NCBI GenBank assembly: GCA_950097015.1
Contig: CATNEN010000030.1
Coordinates: 3,643,001 to 3,707,000 of the forward strand
Origin: Macrostomum hystrix
Lineage: Eukaryota > Platyhelminthes > Macrostomidae
Direction: 5' to 3'
DNA: 64,000 bases
Position numbers and translations under genes: made by a program
The notes under the pieces: model-generated
Told to the model about the DNA's origin: nothing
Seen by the model: only the letters and a program-made list of their open reading frames with translations
Database searches by the model: none
Shown here: positions 33,072 to 44,929 of the stretch, in pieces
How positions within the stretch are numbered: position 1 is the first letter of the stretch
How the letters are laid out: each line of letters opens with the position of its first letter

Positions 33072-36000
33072 ATGTCACTTTTTCAAGGCCCGGGCCTTGC
33101 AATCCTGGTGCTTCTACTAAGCACAGTTTGTCTAGCCAATAAGCAGCATCAGCAGCAGCAGCAGCAGCCTCATCAGCTGGATCCAGCAGCCGTCCGAGCT
33201 GTGCTGAGCACCGCCATGCGCTGCCAGAACCTGCCGCAGCTGCACGCAACGGTGGTGCACCGTGGCGTGCAGCTGCACAGCTTCCGGCTTCAGCTGCAGT
33301 CAGATGGCTCCGTCACCGACATCGCGGACACCTCCGTGCTGCTACCGCTGGCTTCAATCAGCAAGGGCATGTTCTCAACAGTTTTGCCCATTGTGCAGCA
33401 GCAGCTGAGGGAAGACAAAGCTGACCCGAATTTCGAGTGAGCCATTGAGCATCTTCAGTATAACTTTTGATAGCTGTCTATTTTTGACAAATTCACAAGT
33501 GTACCATAAGTACACTCGAATACCACCAATAGTACCAGAAACACACTCGAATACTACCAATAGTACCAGAAACACACTCGAATACTACCAATAGTACCAG
33601 AAACACACTCGAATACTACCAATAGTACTAGAAACACACTCGAATACTACCAATAGTACCAGAAACACACTCGAATACTACCAATAGTACCAGAAACACA
33701 CACTCGAATACTACCACTAGTACCAGAAACACACTCGAATACTACCAATAGTACCAGAAACACACACTCGAATACTACCACTAGTACCAGAAACACACTC
33801 GAATACTACCAATAGTACTAGAAACACACTCGAATACTACCAATAGTACCAGAAACACACACTCGAATACTACCAATAGTACCAGAAACACACTCTAATA
33901 CTACCAATAGTACTAGAAACACACTCGAATACTACCAATAGTACCAGAAACACACTCGAATACTACCTATAGTACTAGAAACACACTCGAATACTACCAC
34001 TAGTACCAGAAACACACTCGAATACTACCAATAGTACCAGAAACACACTCTAATACTACCAATAGTACCAGAAACACACTCGAATACTACCAATAGTACC
34101 AGAAACACACTCGAATACTACCAATAGTACCAGAAACACACTCGAATACTACCAATAGTACCAGAAACACACTCGAATACTACCAATAGTACCAGAATCA
34201 CACTCGAATACTACCGTTCGGACCAGATCGGTTGTTTAGCTGCAGATCGCTTAGCGTGTTTGCACTTCGCACAATGGTCCCTGAGTTCGATTCCACAGTG
34301 AGGCCACATTCATTTGGGGCGCAGCTGCGGAGAGAAGGCTTGGGGGATTTTCGTGAAATTTTCGCCCTTGACGGCCAACCTTCTAGGCACATAGAGAGTG
34401 TACTCGTACACCTGCTTGTCGATGAGAGAAACAGGGCACATGTACACACCTGTATGAGTGTGTGCATACGCACAGTATCTGTGTGCGTGTGTGCTTAGGT
34501 GTCAGCGCGATGGGCAGTTTTGTCTCTTGCGGGCTGTGAGTTTCCTGCCGCTAAAGGTTGTATCTGTGCCCAGAACCGTCCTGCAATTATTATTAATTAA
34601 CCGATCAACCCATTTACACGTACATAGGAATACTACCATGAAAAATCACTATCCAAATGGATCCTTACCAACAGAGCTGCTAAAAATCGGTCAACCGTCT
34701 AACATTCCAGCCTGCTGACAACCCCAATCAAGAAGCTGCTGGGCGACGATAACTTTTGGTTCCTAGACCACATCCGCACTGATGCGGTGACAATTGAGGA
34801 CCTGACCAGCCACACCACCGGCCTGAGCCGGCATGACGCGCTGTCCCTCTGGTCGGGCATCAGGACCAAGGCTGAGCTGGCTCAACGCACTGGTCGCTTC
34901 AGCGCCACCGGGACATTCCGAGGCTCCTATATCTATAACAACCTGGTCTGGACCATTGCTGACATGACTGTGGAGCGCCTGACTGGCCAGAACTTCACCA
35001 CCTACATGCGCAGGTTTCTATGGCAACGGCTGGGCATGACGGGCACAGTTGGCAGCTCAGAGATCGACTCGCGCAATTTGGTCTCCAAGCTGCTGCGAGT
35101 GCCCAAGAGCTTCGGCTCGAGTTGGTCTGCCTTCGAGCGAACCGAATTGGAGAGGTTTGTGACAGGCGGGTTGCCTCACTTATATTCGCGCCTAAATCTT
35201 GAACCCTGATTGCACCAATAATAAAATAATTGCTGGAGGGCTGCGGGCAATGGCACGTCTTTTGGGGACAGTAGACCCGCAGCCAGCGAGGAGGCAATTC
35301 TGGCCATTCCGCTGAGTCTTGAGCATACACTCACAGATACCGAACGTGGGCACACACTCACACAGGTGTGTACATCTGCCCTGACTTTCTCATCGTCAGG
35401 CAGTGTGCACTTCCTTGAGGGCCCTGAATTTTGTAAATTCCACGACAAGCCTCCTCTGCGCCCCAAATAAATGGGGCCTCGCCGCGGAATCGAGCCCACG
35501 GACCTTGGCACGAGAGGCATACGCGTGCCACCGACCCCCAAAGCTGTATGGCTGCATTAAAAAAAAGCATCGCAGAATAAACAAAAAAAAATTGAGACTA
35601 AAACAGCACATTTAAGGTCCAAACTTTTGTTTGCTGGAGAGATGCACTGCCAGAGGCAAAGCTGCTGCTATTGCGTATCGCTTACAAAGGCTGCGTATAG
35701 CTGTTCAGTCCATGGACAATGAGACCGACAGACCCACCCTGTAGTTTCTACCCCAGCTAAATCCTGGTACCCATTTTACAGCTGGCTAAACGGAAGCTAA
35801 CAATTAATTGACTCGATCAAGGACACAAATAGTTTCTCCTCGGCTGAGATTCGAGCTCAGGACCTCCCGGCTTAGACTCCTGAGCTTTAACCACTGGGCT
35901 AGGATCTTACAGGGCTTAGATCCGATTCCTATCAATGACCACTAAACTAGTATTGTAAGTGAACCTTTTTGTCCTAGCTGGTAATTCTGTTGGGTGGGTT

Positions 36001-39000
36001 GATTTCGGAATCATAGCATAGCACTGATTGAATCTCGCCATCTCGCCCTCTCAGATCCCTAGATATTGTGGAAGCCGCTGGTGGCATCTACGCCCCACTT
36101 GACGACATGGCAAAGTACATGCGGCATCACACCTCAGCCAATTACTCCAGCTTCCTACCACCTCCGGGGCCGTTCAAATCTGTCAACGCCTTCTCGGCTT
36201 CGCCAATCATCGATCTCAAACTCATCAACGACTCAGTGACTGACTTTCCGGATGTTGATTCAGAGTCCTACGGACACGGCTGGAACCGCCAGTGGTACCG
36301 CGGTGAGTGTCACGCACAGATCCCTGTTTAATATCCCCTTTGTTCACAGATCCCTGTTTATTCTCCCATCTGTTCACAGATCCCTGTTTAATTGTAGCAG
36401 CAAATTCACTTCTTTCTTTTTAGTCTTAATATTTAAAGATTCAAATGGTACTTTTATTTCCCCCTTACCGCTAATTTGTCTATGACCCTTGTTATAGTTA
36501 GGTACAGTCGCCCGGTTAAGACTTAAATGTAACCCCACGACAAAACTAAATAAACAAGCGCAAGCTTTTGCCGACTCTTAAATTTAACAGCAACATTTGT
36601 AGCAAGTCAGCTACATAATATCCCCTTTGTTCACAGATCCCCATTTAAAATTCACTCTGTTCACAGATCCCTGTTTAATCTCCCCTCTGTTTATAGATCC
36701 CTGTTTAAATCCCCTTTGTTCACAGATCTCATGGTAAATTCTCCCCTCTGTTCACAGATCCCTGTTTAATCTCTCCTCTGTTCACAGATCTCATGGTAAA
36801 TTCTCCCCTCTGTTCACAGATCCCTGTTTAATCTCTCCTCTGTTCATAGATACCTGTTTATTCTCCCCTCTGTTCACAGATCCCTGTTTAATCTCTCCTC
36901 TGTTCATAGATCCCTGTTTACTCTCCCCTCTGTTCACAGATCCCTATTTAATCTCTCCTCTGTTCCTAGATCCCTGTTTATTCTCCCCTCTGTTCATAGA
37001 TCACTGTTTATTTTTCCCTTTGTTCACCGATCCCTGTTTAATATCCCCTTTGTTCACCGATCCCTGTATAATCTCTCCTCTGTTCACAGATCCGTGTTCA
37101 TTCTCCCCTCTGTTCATAGATCCCTGTTTAATGTCCCTTCTGTTCATAGATCCCTGTTTATTCTCCCCTCTATTCATGGATCCCTGTTTAATGTCCCTTC
37201 TGCTCACAGATCCCTGTTTAATCTCTCCTCTGTTCACAGATCCCTGTTCATTCTCCCCTCTGTTCATAGATCCCTGTTTAATCTCTCCTCTGTTCACAGA
37301 TCCCTGTTTAATCTCCCCTCTGTTCATAGATCCCTGTTTAATCTCCCCTCTGTTCACAGATCCCTGTTTAATCTCTCCTCTGTTCACAAATCCCTGTTTA
37401 ATATCCCCACTGTTCACAGATCCCTGTTTAATCTCTCCTCTGTTCACAGATCCCACGGTAAATTCTCCCCACTGTTCATAGATCCCATGGTAAATTCACC
37501 TCTCTGTTCACAGATCCCATGGTAAATTCTCCCCACTGTTCACAGATCACATGGTAAATTCTCCCCACTGTTCACAGATCCCATTTTGAATTCTCCCTAT
37601 TCTCATACGCATGCCACTGTCCACTGGTCTAACTTATCAATGCAGATCACCTGTCCTATGAGCACGGCGGCTCCTTATTCAACGCCCACTGCCACCTGCG
37701 AGTGCTGTCCAAACTGCGGCTGTCGGTGTTTCTTCACGTCACCCTGGGGCCGGCCCTAACACCTGTCCAATCAGCCTACGCCAACCTGCTTAACAACTAC
37801 CTGACCGACTTGCTGCTGCAAAACACGTCCTTCGCCACGCAGGACAATGTGTGCAACATCTTCAAGGCAGCTAACCCTGGACCACCGCAGGTGGTGCCCA
37901 GGCGAAGCTTCAGCAGATCCGACGCAGAAATCTGCACCGGGAGGTGAGCTGGGCTGTGGGATTCAATGTGAATTACAATGGATTGCTAGCCTAGCACTCA
38001 TAGATAAAGGAATATAATGGATTTTTAGTCTAGCTCATGGATGAAGGAATATAATGGATTGCTAGTCTAGCCTTCATGGATGAATGAGTCTAGCCCTAAT
38101 ATTTAGGTTTGATCAGTGAAATTCGAGAAAGTCGCGTCTGGGTGTCCATAGTGGCCTATTTCCACCTGTTGTTGTCCTTGAAGGTCCAGCAGTCTGTCTA
38201 GTTAAAGGTAGGTGACCACCGAAGACGGAGATGATGCAGGCACATTCGGGTGACATGCTGATCAATTTTAAATGCCTGGCAAGGCCGCACTGAGGCGCAG
38301 TGCTAATTCGTGTATGGGGTGTGTAAAATCCGCGCTCGTACATAACGCTTATGACAAAAATCATACCATCGGCCAGAAACATTGAATATCTCGACAGTCT
38401 GAGGAGCTAGCAACTTGATTATTGTTTCAGAAGATGCGCAAAAAAAAGTTGGCCCATGTTCTTGAGTTTCGTGTGCTTGCGTTGCTCCGTTCGGATGCAG
38501 CATAAAAAATTGTCATGGGGAATTCCTCCCTTTAATAGTTCTACTGTTAATCTACCGTGAATGACGGAATGCGCCTAATTTGCCTGGCCCTGCATTTCTC
38601 ATTAGAGTTTTGACCATAGAAGCGCTTGGCTCCCTCCCCGCATTTGTGCAGCTTCGGCAGCTTCGGATTTGGCGAGGTGCTGATCGCGGAGAACAGCACC
38701 AGCGGCCTCTTTACCGCGTCCTACGGCTCCGTGTTGTACGAGATGACACCAGTCCGGCTGGCCGGCGAGACCGACGCTGACTTCAGCTTCTTCCTGACCG
38801 TCCTTCGGCCTAGCGGCTTCCCAGTGCCGGCGCCGGTCCTGAGCCTCAACGCCAGTCACGTGACCCTGCGCCCGGGCAGCTTGGACGCCCGGCTATACCA
38901 GCCACAGACGCCGCTGTTCTTGCGCATCAGCCGGGCGTCAACCGGCGGACAGTCTCCGGCTGCGGTGCTCCTGCGCTCGCCGGCGTTTGAGTCGACCGCC

Positions 39001-39144
39001 CAGCTGGAGAAGGGCCTGAAGCCGGCTGACTGGAAACGGCCCCAGCTGTGCCCCGCCGTGGACAAGGCGGCCATCGCCACTGCCGGCTCCTTGGCTGCCG
39101 TGCTGACTGGCGCAGTGCTGTCAAGCTTGGCTCAGAGGGCCTGA
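33072..39144 (+). CDS. secreted/membrane-anchored serine beta-lactamase-like protein (LACTBL1/LACTB type)
   Basis: Exons: 33072-33436, 34711-35154, 36055-36302, 37646-37943 and 38652-39144. All joins have GT-AG and keep frame (615 aa). Signal peptide at residues 1-22, then a poly-Gln stretch. The beta-lactamase/PBP fold shows the catalytic SxxK as SISK near residue 95, Y-N-N near 197 (class C type YxN), AGGIYAPLDDMAKYM in exon 3 and YEHGGS in exon 4 as the KTG-equivalent. All three catalytic motifs are intact, so hydrolase activity is plausible; the substrate is unknown. The Cys-containing tail ends in an Ala/Leu/Val-rich hydrophobic segment with a short polar end, consistent with a GPI or tail anchor. 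Animal relatives are LACTB (mitochondrial) and LACTBL1; the signal peptide argues against mitochondria. Introns 1 and 3 carry minisatellites, and introns 1 and 2 carry SINEs. Confidence 0.88.
33508..34215. repeat. 31-bp minisatellite in intron 1 of the beta-lactamase-like gene
   Basis: About 22 units that read cagaaacacactcgaatact then accaatagtac. Variants are cactag, tactag and cacaca insertions. It begins about 70 bp after the donor and abuts a SINE family 1 copy. Confidence 0.95.
34218..34560 (+). repeat. SINE family 1 copy
   Basis: B box-like ctgagttcgattccac, then ggccacattcatttggggcg, ggagagaaggcttgggggat, gtacacacctgtatgagtgtg and a G/T-rich tail. It lies in intron 1 of the beta-lactamase-like gene, sense orientation. 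Confidence 0.75.
35215..35545 (-). repeat. SINE family 1 copy
   Basis: Minus-oriented copy in intron 2: gagggctgcgggcaatggca, acacaggtgtgtacatctgc, ccaaataaatggggcctcgc and cgcggaatcgagcccacgg (B box). Its A box is mutated. Confidence 0.8.
35695..35912 (-). repeat. SINE family 2 copy (best preserved)
   Basis: Read on the minus strand it starts with tagcccagtggttaaagctc (A box) and ggtcctgagctcgaatctc (B box), passes tgtccttgatcgagtcaatt, and ends ggtagaaactacagggtggg and ccatggactgaacagc. It lies in intron 2 of the beta-lactamase-like gene. Confidence 0.85.
36315..37590. repeat. about 30-bp minisatellite in intron 3 of the beta-lactamase-like gene
   Basis: Units read tgttcacagatccctgttta then atctctcctc, with length 28-33 bp. 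A first block (36315-36391) starts 12 bp after the donor; about 230 bp of unique DNA follows, then a main block (36618-37590) of roughly 32 units. On the sense strand each unit offers a pyrimidine tract plus CAG|AT, which resembles the real acceptors CTCTCAG|ATCCCT (exon 3) and ATGCAG|ATCACCT (exon 4). Confidence 0.93.
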
Positions 39145-39921
39145 ACTGGGAAGCCATTGATTGGCTCTGTGCTTGCTTGATTGAGACATCGTGCTTGGAA
39201 GCCGAACAAAATAGGAAAAAAGTGATTAGTGACGTCACTTTGTGGAGGTTTTATTTTATACAGAATATGCTACCGTTAGTAGTAATAGGTCGTGTTTTTT
39301 ATTGTGTGTATTGTGTTTTTTATTGTATAAAAAAGTATATCATATTTAGTAATTTTTCGATTTTTCCCTTTCTGCCTTCTCCCGAATTTTCCCGCAAAAA
39401 TCGAAATCCCAAAATTCCCACTTGGAGAAATTAAATCAGATGACAATCAAGACTAAGAAAACAGTTAAAGTTACTCGGCGATAATTAATTGATGAAGCTA
39501 ATTAAACATGCGCCTGTTATCCATTAAAGATATATTTTTAATTCAGTGTATAAAAGCCAATAAAATACATATTTTAGTAAGCAATAGTACTTTAATTAAT
39601 TAATCAACTGCTTGTCATAAAATGAATGAAAAGCCGAACCGAAAGTACAAGCAGGTGTTTGACGAGGGTTGGACTATTGTACTTAATAAAGTGCATTCCT
39701 ATAAGTATTTACGAGGGACACCCCTCGTACATATGATAAATAACAAAAGTCAAATAAGAGCGCAAATGTATTTTTACGTGTGTGACTTCAACTCCAGAAT
39801 CAGGCTGCCAATAATTTATAATAATTATTAGAAATTTAAAATTAATTTTTTGATATTTACGTTAGTATAGTTAGTACACAGCTTTTACATTGATCTGTGA
39901 GGCTACTCACTAAGGATGTGC
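39145..39921. other. 3' UTR and intergenic
   Basis: AT-rich. A candidate AATAAA at 39559-39564 would end the beta-lactamase-like transcript about 420 nt after its stop. A 69-codon plus-strand frame at 39622-39831 has no features. The RING gene stops at 39922 on the other strand, so the two genes converge. Confidence 0.55.
39559..39564 (+). promoter_or_regulatory. candidate polyadenylation signal (AATAAA)
   Basis: Lies 415 nt downstream of the stop codon of the beta-lactamase-like gene. Confidence 0.35.
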
Positions 39922-40959
39922 TCAGAACACATAGTACTTGTAGTTGCTACCGAGAGTAGGCCCGCTGCTGCTGCTGCTGCTCGCACTTTTGTGATGCCTG
40001 CCCAGAGACTGCAGCCACAGCTGCAGTGTGATTCGTTGGCTCTCCGTGAACCAATCGCTAGCGTTGGCTGTAGCAACCAGCATGTGCACCTCGGCCAGGT
40101 ACTCCGAGCTTGGGTTGCCGCGCGCGTAGTTGTCATAGCAACGCTTGATTGAGTTGAAGACTCGCTCGGAGCTGACGAACTGCGGCCGGCGACGCAGGTG
40201 ACGGGCGATGAACTGGGCCAGGCGGGCGATGGACTGCGGCGCGAAGCCGTATTCGTAGTCCAGGTCAAACTCCGGCAGCGGGTTCGCCGCGGCGGCTGCG
40301 GCTGCGGCGACGGCGGACGCGGCGGAGTTTCGCCGTTGCTGTTCCAAGTCGGAGCGACAGAGCTTCAGCTCTCTGTCCAGGGCGCGTGCGCGAGCCTCGG
40401 CCGCGGCTGAATCTCGCCGTGCCACAGTCAGCTCCCACTGCAGCCTGGCGAGGTCGGTTCTGAGGCTGGCCCGGCCGCCAGTAGTAAACAGACTCTGATG
40501 AGGCGTCGTCGGTGTCGGAGGCATCGGTGGCGGCTCCTCGGTTTGTATTGCTCGTTCCGTAGCCAGCGGAGTTGGCGCAGCGGAGGCGGTGGCGGAGTCC
40601 GACAGCTTCCCGCCCGGCTGGAGGTCCGGCGCGAACGAGCAGCCGGCTCGATGCCTGCGCAGCCCGTCCAGCCTGCAGGTGTGCTGACAGCCGCGACAAG
40701 AATTCGGGCAGCGGACCTGCAGGCTGCCGATGAGGCCGCGGAGGCAGAGGATGGGCCTGGCGTCGCCGGGTAGGACCAGGGCCCGGCAGTGCGGGCAGGT
40801 GGCGCTGCCGCTCAGCCAGGTGTCCAGGCAGGCGCGGCAGAAGGCGTGGCCGCAGGGCGTCAAGACGGGGCCGTCCAGCAACGCGGCGCAAATGCTGCAC
40901 AGCAGGTTGTCGTCAACTTCCGTCAGGAACAAAGACTGGCCGATTTCGTTGGCGTCCAT
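39922..40959 (-). CDS. RING plus TRAF-type zinc-finger protein, probable E3 ubiquitin ligase
   Basis: Single uninterrupted frame, 345 aa. The C3HC4 RING is complete: C21, C24, C36, H38, C41, C44, C55, C58 (CSIC, CGHAFCRAC, CPHC). A TRAF-like Cys/His finger follows (CPNSC, CQHTC, RHRAGC, residues 84-107), the same order as in NRDP1/RNF41 and LNX/PDZRN proteins. A probable coiled coil occupies about residues 175-215, followed by an Ala run. The C-terminal part (about residues 230-320, with RVFNSIKRCYDNYARG) looks like a folded helical domain that I cannot name. There is no PDZ domain. RING proteins of this layout transfer ubiquitin from an E2 to substrate; the substrate is unknown. The Met start at 40959 gives a typical short leader before the RING. 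Confidence 0.85.
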   Translation of the reverse strand: MDANEIGQSLFLTEVDDNLLCSICAALLDGPVLTPCGHAFCRACLDTWLSGSATCPHCRALVLPGDARPILCLRGLIGSLQVRCPNSCRGCQHTCRLDGLRRHRAGCSFAPDLQPGGKLSDSATASAAPTPLATERAIQTEEPPPMPPTPTTPHQSLFTTGGRASLRTDLARLQWELTVARRDSAAAEARARALDRELKLCRSDLEQQRRNSAASAVAAAAAAAANPLPEFDLDYEYGFAPQSIARLAQFIARHLRRRPQFVSSERVFNSIKRCYDNYARGNPSSEYLAEVHMLVATANASDWFTESQRITLQLWLQSLGRHHKSASSSSSSGPTLGSNYKYYVF

Positions 40960-41499
40960 TTCAAGAGTGTCCTACCTGAGGAACCGGTTGAGAATGTGCC
41001 AGAAACTGTAGACTCAAGACTTCAATTCTTGCTTAAAGCGCTTTTTAACACTAACAATGATTGACATGTCACAGATGCGTACTTTCAATAAGAAAGAGTG
41101 GAGGCTCAAAGCCTAGCTTGCTACAATGAGTGCGGCGCTAATAATACTGGCTATTGTGCACTGCTTGCCCATCGACTCGGTCAGCTAGGGCGCCACTTTA
41201 TAGATAGCCGAGTAGAGAGAATGGAGTGAGAAAAGAGAAAGTTCAAATTAACACGCAAGGCGCCAGACGCCGCTTGTTCATCGCGTTGTCTTCTCACCCG
41301 CTGAGCTGCCCGCCATGCCATGCCAAATTCACCAAATTCAGGCAAGCCTCAGCCCGTGCAGCAACGAGTGACGGGGCTGGGACCTTGGGGCTGAGTAGTA
41401 AAGCTTTGGGAGAAGTTGGTGGCGGTTGGAAAGTGCCTCATTAAACTTTCACACACTGAGAATATTTCCCCAGTGAGTACAATCAACGTTTTTAAACTC
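40960..41499. other. upstream region of the RING gene
   Basis: No exon supported. Probably holds the promoter of the minus-strand RING gene, but no clear TATA box is visible. Small open frames on both strands look random. Confidence 0.5.
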
Positions 41500-43488
41500 C
41501 TTTGCACCCAACTCATAAACAGACTGGGTTCCCATCTCATAAACAGACTGGGTTCCCATCTCATAAACAGACTGGGTTCCCATCTCATAAACAGACTGTG
41601 TTCCCAAGTGATAGACAGACTGGGTTCCCATCTCATAAACAGACTGTGTTCCCAAGTGATAGACAGACTGGGTTCCCATCTCATAAACAGACTGTGTTCC
41701 CATCTCATAAACAGACTGGGTTCCCATCTCATAAACAGACTGTGTTCCCATCTCATAAACAGACTGGGTTCCCATCTCATAAACAGACTGGGTTCCCATC
41801 TCATAAACAGACTGGGTTCCCATCTCATAAACAGACTGTGTTCCCAAGTGATAGACAGACTGGGTTCCCATCTCATAAACAGACTGTGTTCCCAAGTGAT
41901 AGACAGACTGGGTTCCCATCTCATAAACAGACTGTGTTCCCAAGTGATAGACAGACTGGGTTCCCATCTCATAAACAGACTGGGTTCCCAACTCATAGAC
42001 AGACTGGGTTCCCATCTCATAAACAGACTGGGTTCCCATCTCATAAACAGACTGGGTTCCCATCTCATAAACAGACTGTGTTCCCAAGTGATAGACAGAC
42101 TGGGTTCCCATCTCATAAACAGACTGGGTTCCCATCTCATAAACAGACTGTGTTCCCAAGTGATAGACAGACTGGGTTCCCATCTCATAAACAGACTGGG
42201 TTCCCATCTCATAAACAGACTGTGTTCCCAAGTGATAGACAGACTGGGTTCCCAACTCATAGACAGACTGGGTTCCCATCTCATAAACAGACTGTGTTCC
42301 CAAGTGATAGACAGACTGGGTTCCCATCTGATAAACAGACTGTGTTCCCAACTCATAGACAGACTGGGTTCCCATCTCATAAACAGACTGTGTTCCCAAG
42401 TGATAGACAGACTGGGTTCCCATCTGATAAACAGACTGGGTTCCTATCTCATAAACAGACTGTGTTCCCAAGTGATAGACAGACTGTGTTCCCAAGTGAT
42501 AGACAGACTGGGTTCCCAACTCATAAACAGACTGGGTTCCCATCTCATAAACAGACTGTGTTCCCAAGTGATAGACAGACTGTGTTCCCAAGTGATAGAC
42601 AGACTGGGTTCCCAACTCATAGACAGACTGGGTTCCTATCTCATAAACAGACTGGGTTCCCATCTCATAAACAGACTGTGTTCCCAAGTGATAGACAGAC
42701 TGGGTTCCCATCTGATAAACAGACTGTGTTCCCAAGTGATAGACAGACTGGGTTCCCATCTCATAAACAGACTGTGTTCCCAAGTGATAGACAGACTGGG
42801 TTCCCATCTCATAAACAGACTGGGTTCCCATCTCATAAACAGACTGTGTTCCCAAGTGATAGACAGACTGGGTTCCCAACTCATAGACAGACTGGGTTCC
42901 CATCTCATAAACAGACTGTGTTCCCAAGTGATAGACAGACTGGGTTCCCATCTGATAAACAGACTGGGTTCCTATCTCATAAACAGACTGGGTTCCTATC
43001 TCATAAACAGACTGGGTTCCCATCTCATAAACAGACTGGGTTCCCAAATCATAAACAGACTGGGTTCCTAAGTGATAGACAGACTGGGTTCCTAAGTGAT
43101 AGACAGACTGGGTTCCTAAGTGATAGACAGACTGGGTTCCTATCTCATAAACAGACTGGGTTCCTATCTCATAAACAGACTGGGTTCCCATCTCATAAAC
43201 AGACTGGGTTCCCAACTCATAAACAGACTGGGTTCCCAACTCATAAACAGACTGGGTTCCCATCTCAAAAACGGACTGGGTTCCCAACTCATAAACAGAC
43301 TGGGTTCCCAACTCGTAGACAGACTGGGTTCCCAACTCGTAGACAGACTGGGTTCCCATCTCATAAACAGACTGTGTTCCCAAGTGATAGACAGACTGGG
43401 TTCCCAACTCTTAAGCAGACTGGATTCCCAACTCATAAACAGACTGGATTCCCAACTCATAAACAGACTGGGTTCCCAACACTTAAAC
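41500..43488. repeat. 24-bp tandem array, about 82 units, all frames open
   Basis: Unit agactgggttcccatctcat plus aaac, with two main variants (gtgttcccaagtgatagac and gggttcccaactcatagac). The period stays at 24 bp with no frame-changing indel over 2 kb. This gives open frames of 551 and 687 codons (plus) and 652 codons (minus) with 8-residue repeats such as HKQTGFPS and YEMGTQSV. No start context, signal peptide or splice support; I treat it as non-coding. Confidence 0.95.
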
Positions 43489-44416
43489 AGTCTTTTGTCA
43501 CAAAAAAGTCAATGTATCTTAATGAGCTACAAAAATTTGGCAACAATATAACTTTACAGCATTGATTTGTTAAATGATTTCTTTACTAAATGAACTGCAT
43601 GAAACTGCGTTGATTTGCTTTAAGGTTTCATTCTGTTTACTTTCTGGCCGCATTGTGACTGTGAGCCGAACTAAAAAATCTGCTCAAATGCAAACACAGA
43701 GACAGACAGATTCGCCCAGCTGATTATGTCAGTCTTGCTTTGACAGCATAAAAGTGCATGCAGCAAACTCCTCATGGACTCCCTCCATTGGCGCCAGGCA
43801 AATAATGGAAATAAACAAAAGCCAGGACAAATAGTTTGAGCACTCCCTCTGCCGTGAGCAGTCTCGCCCAACGAGGGTAGGTACTTTTCCCATTGGTTGG
43901 GGGTTGAGTTTTAGTGCGATGGCAAACAATTAGCGCATGCAGTGTACGCATTTAGCAGACATTTTGCTTGGCAACAAAAAAGCAAAGTCTTCTTTGTCTG
44001 GCAAACAAATTGATTAGATCTAGAATGTGTAGGTACTGAGTAAACTCACCAAACAGCTGCACTGCAGGATATCTTAAAACGATGTTTAATAATTAGAAAG
44101 GTGTTGAAACCATTCTAATATTATTGCAAACTGAACACTCTCTAGGCTGCCTGATACTAGCTGTATAACTTGAACTGCATATATAGTTAAATCTGAATTC
44201 GTTTCCTGGGCACAGCCAATCAGATTTGAAGCAGCGGGTAACTCAAAGTCTGCTGAGCTATTCAACCTTCAACCCCAGGTGAGGGGGATAGACAATGGGA
44301 TTTTAGTAGAATGCGAGTGTATGGGATGCAGTTCACTGATGGGAATCAAAAGAATGGCTGATTGATTGATTCAGATTGGGGATGGGGCCAGGGTAGCTGG
44401 AGAAACACATTTTTTG
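43489..44416. other. intergenic
   Basis: Mixed-composition unique DNA between two arrays. No exon, RNA gene or element recognised. Confidence 0.5.
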
Positions 44417-44929
44417 CTGAGCAGGATGGCTGAGCATGGCTGAGCATGGCTGAGCATGGCTGAGCATGGCTGAGCATGGCTGAGCATGGCTGAGCATGGC
44501 TGAGCATGGCTGAGCATGGATGAGCATGGCTGAGCATGGCTGAGCATGGATGAGCATGGCTGAGGATGGCTGAGCATGGCTGAGCATGGCTGAGCATGGC
44601 TGAGCATGGCTGAGCATGGCTGAGCATGGCTGAGCATGGCTGAGCATGGATGAGCATGGCTGAGCATGGCTGAGCATGGATGAGCATGGCTGAGGATGGC
44701 TGAGCATGGCTGAGCATGGCTGAGCATGGCTGAGCATGGCTGAGCATGGCTGAGCATGGCTGAGCATGGCTGAGCATGGCTGAGCATGGCTGAGCATGGC
44801 TGAGCATGGCTGAGCATGGCTGAGCATGGATGAGCATGGCTGAGCATGGCTGAGCATGGATGAGCATGGCTGAGGATGGCTGAGCATGGCTGAGCATGGC
44901 TGAGCATGGCTGAGCATGGCTGAGGATGG
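44417..44929. repeat. 10-bp tandem array (gctgagcatg)
   Basis: About 51 units of tgagcatggc with scattered gga and gaggat variants. The variant pattern (two tgagcatgga spaced by two units, then gaggat) recurs at 44518-44572, 44648-44692 and 44828-44872, spacings of about 120-180 bp. This indicates block duplication. Confidence 0.95.

Noticed and set aside
41502-43565. Very long open frames (up to 687 codons) as repeat-protein genes
   Set aside because: They follow from a 24-bp stop-free unit on both strands; no start context, signal peptide or splice signal supports them.
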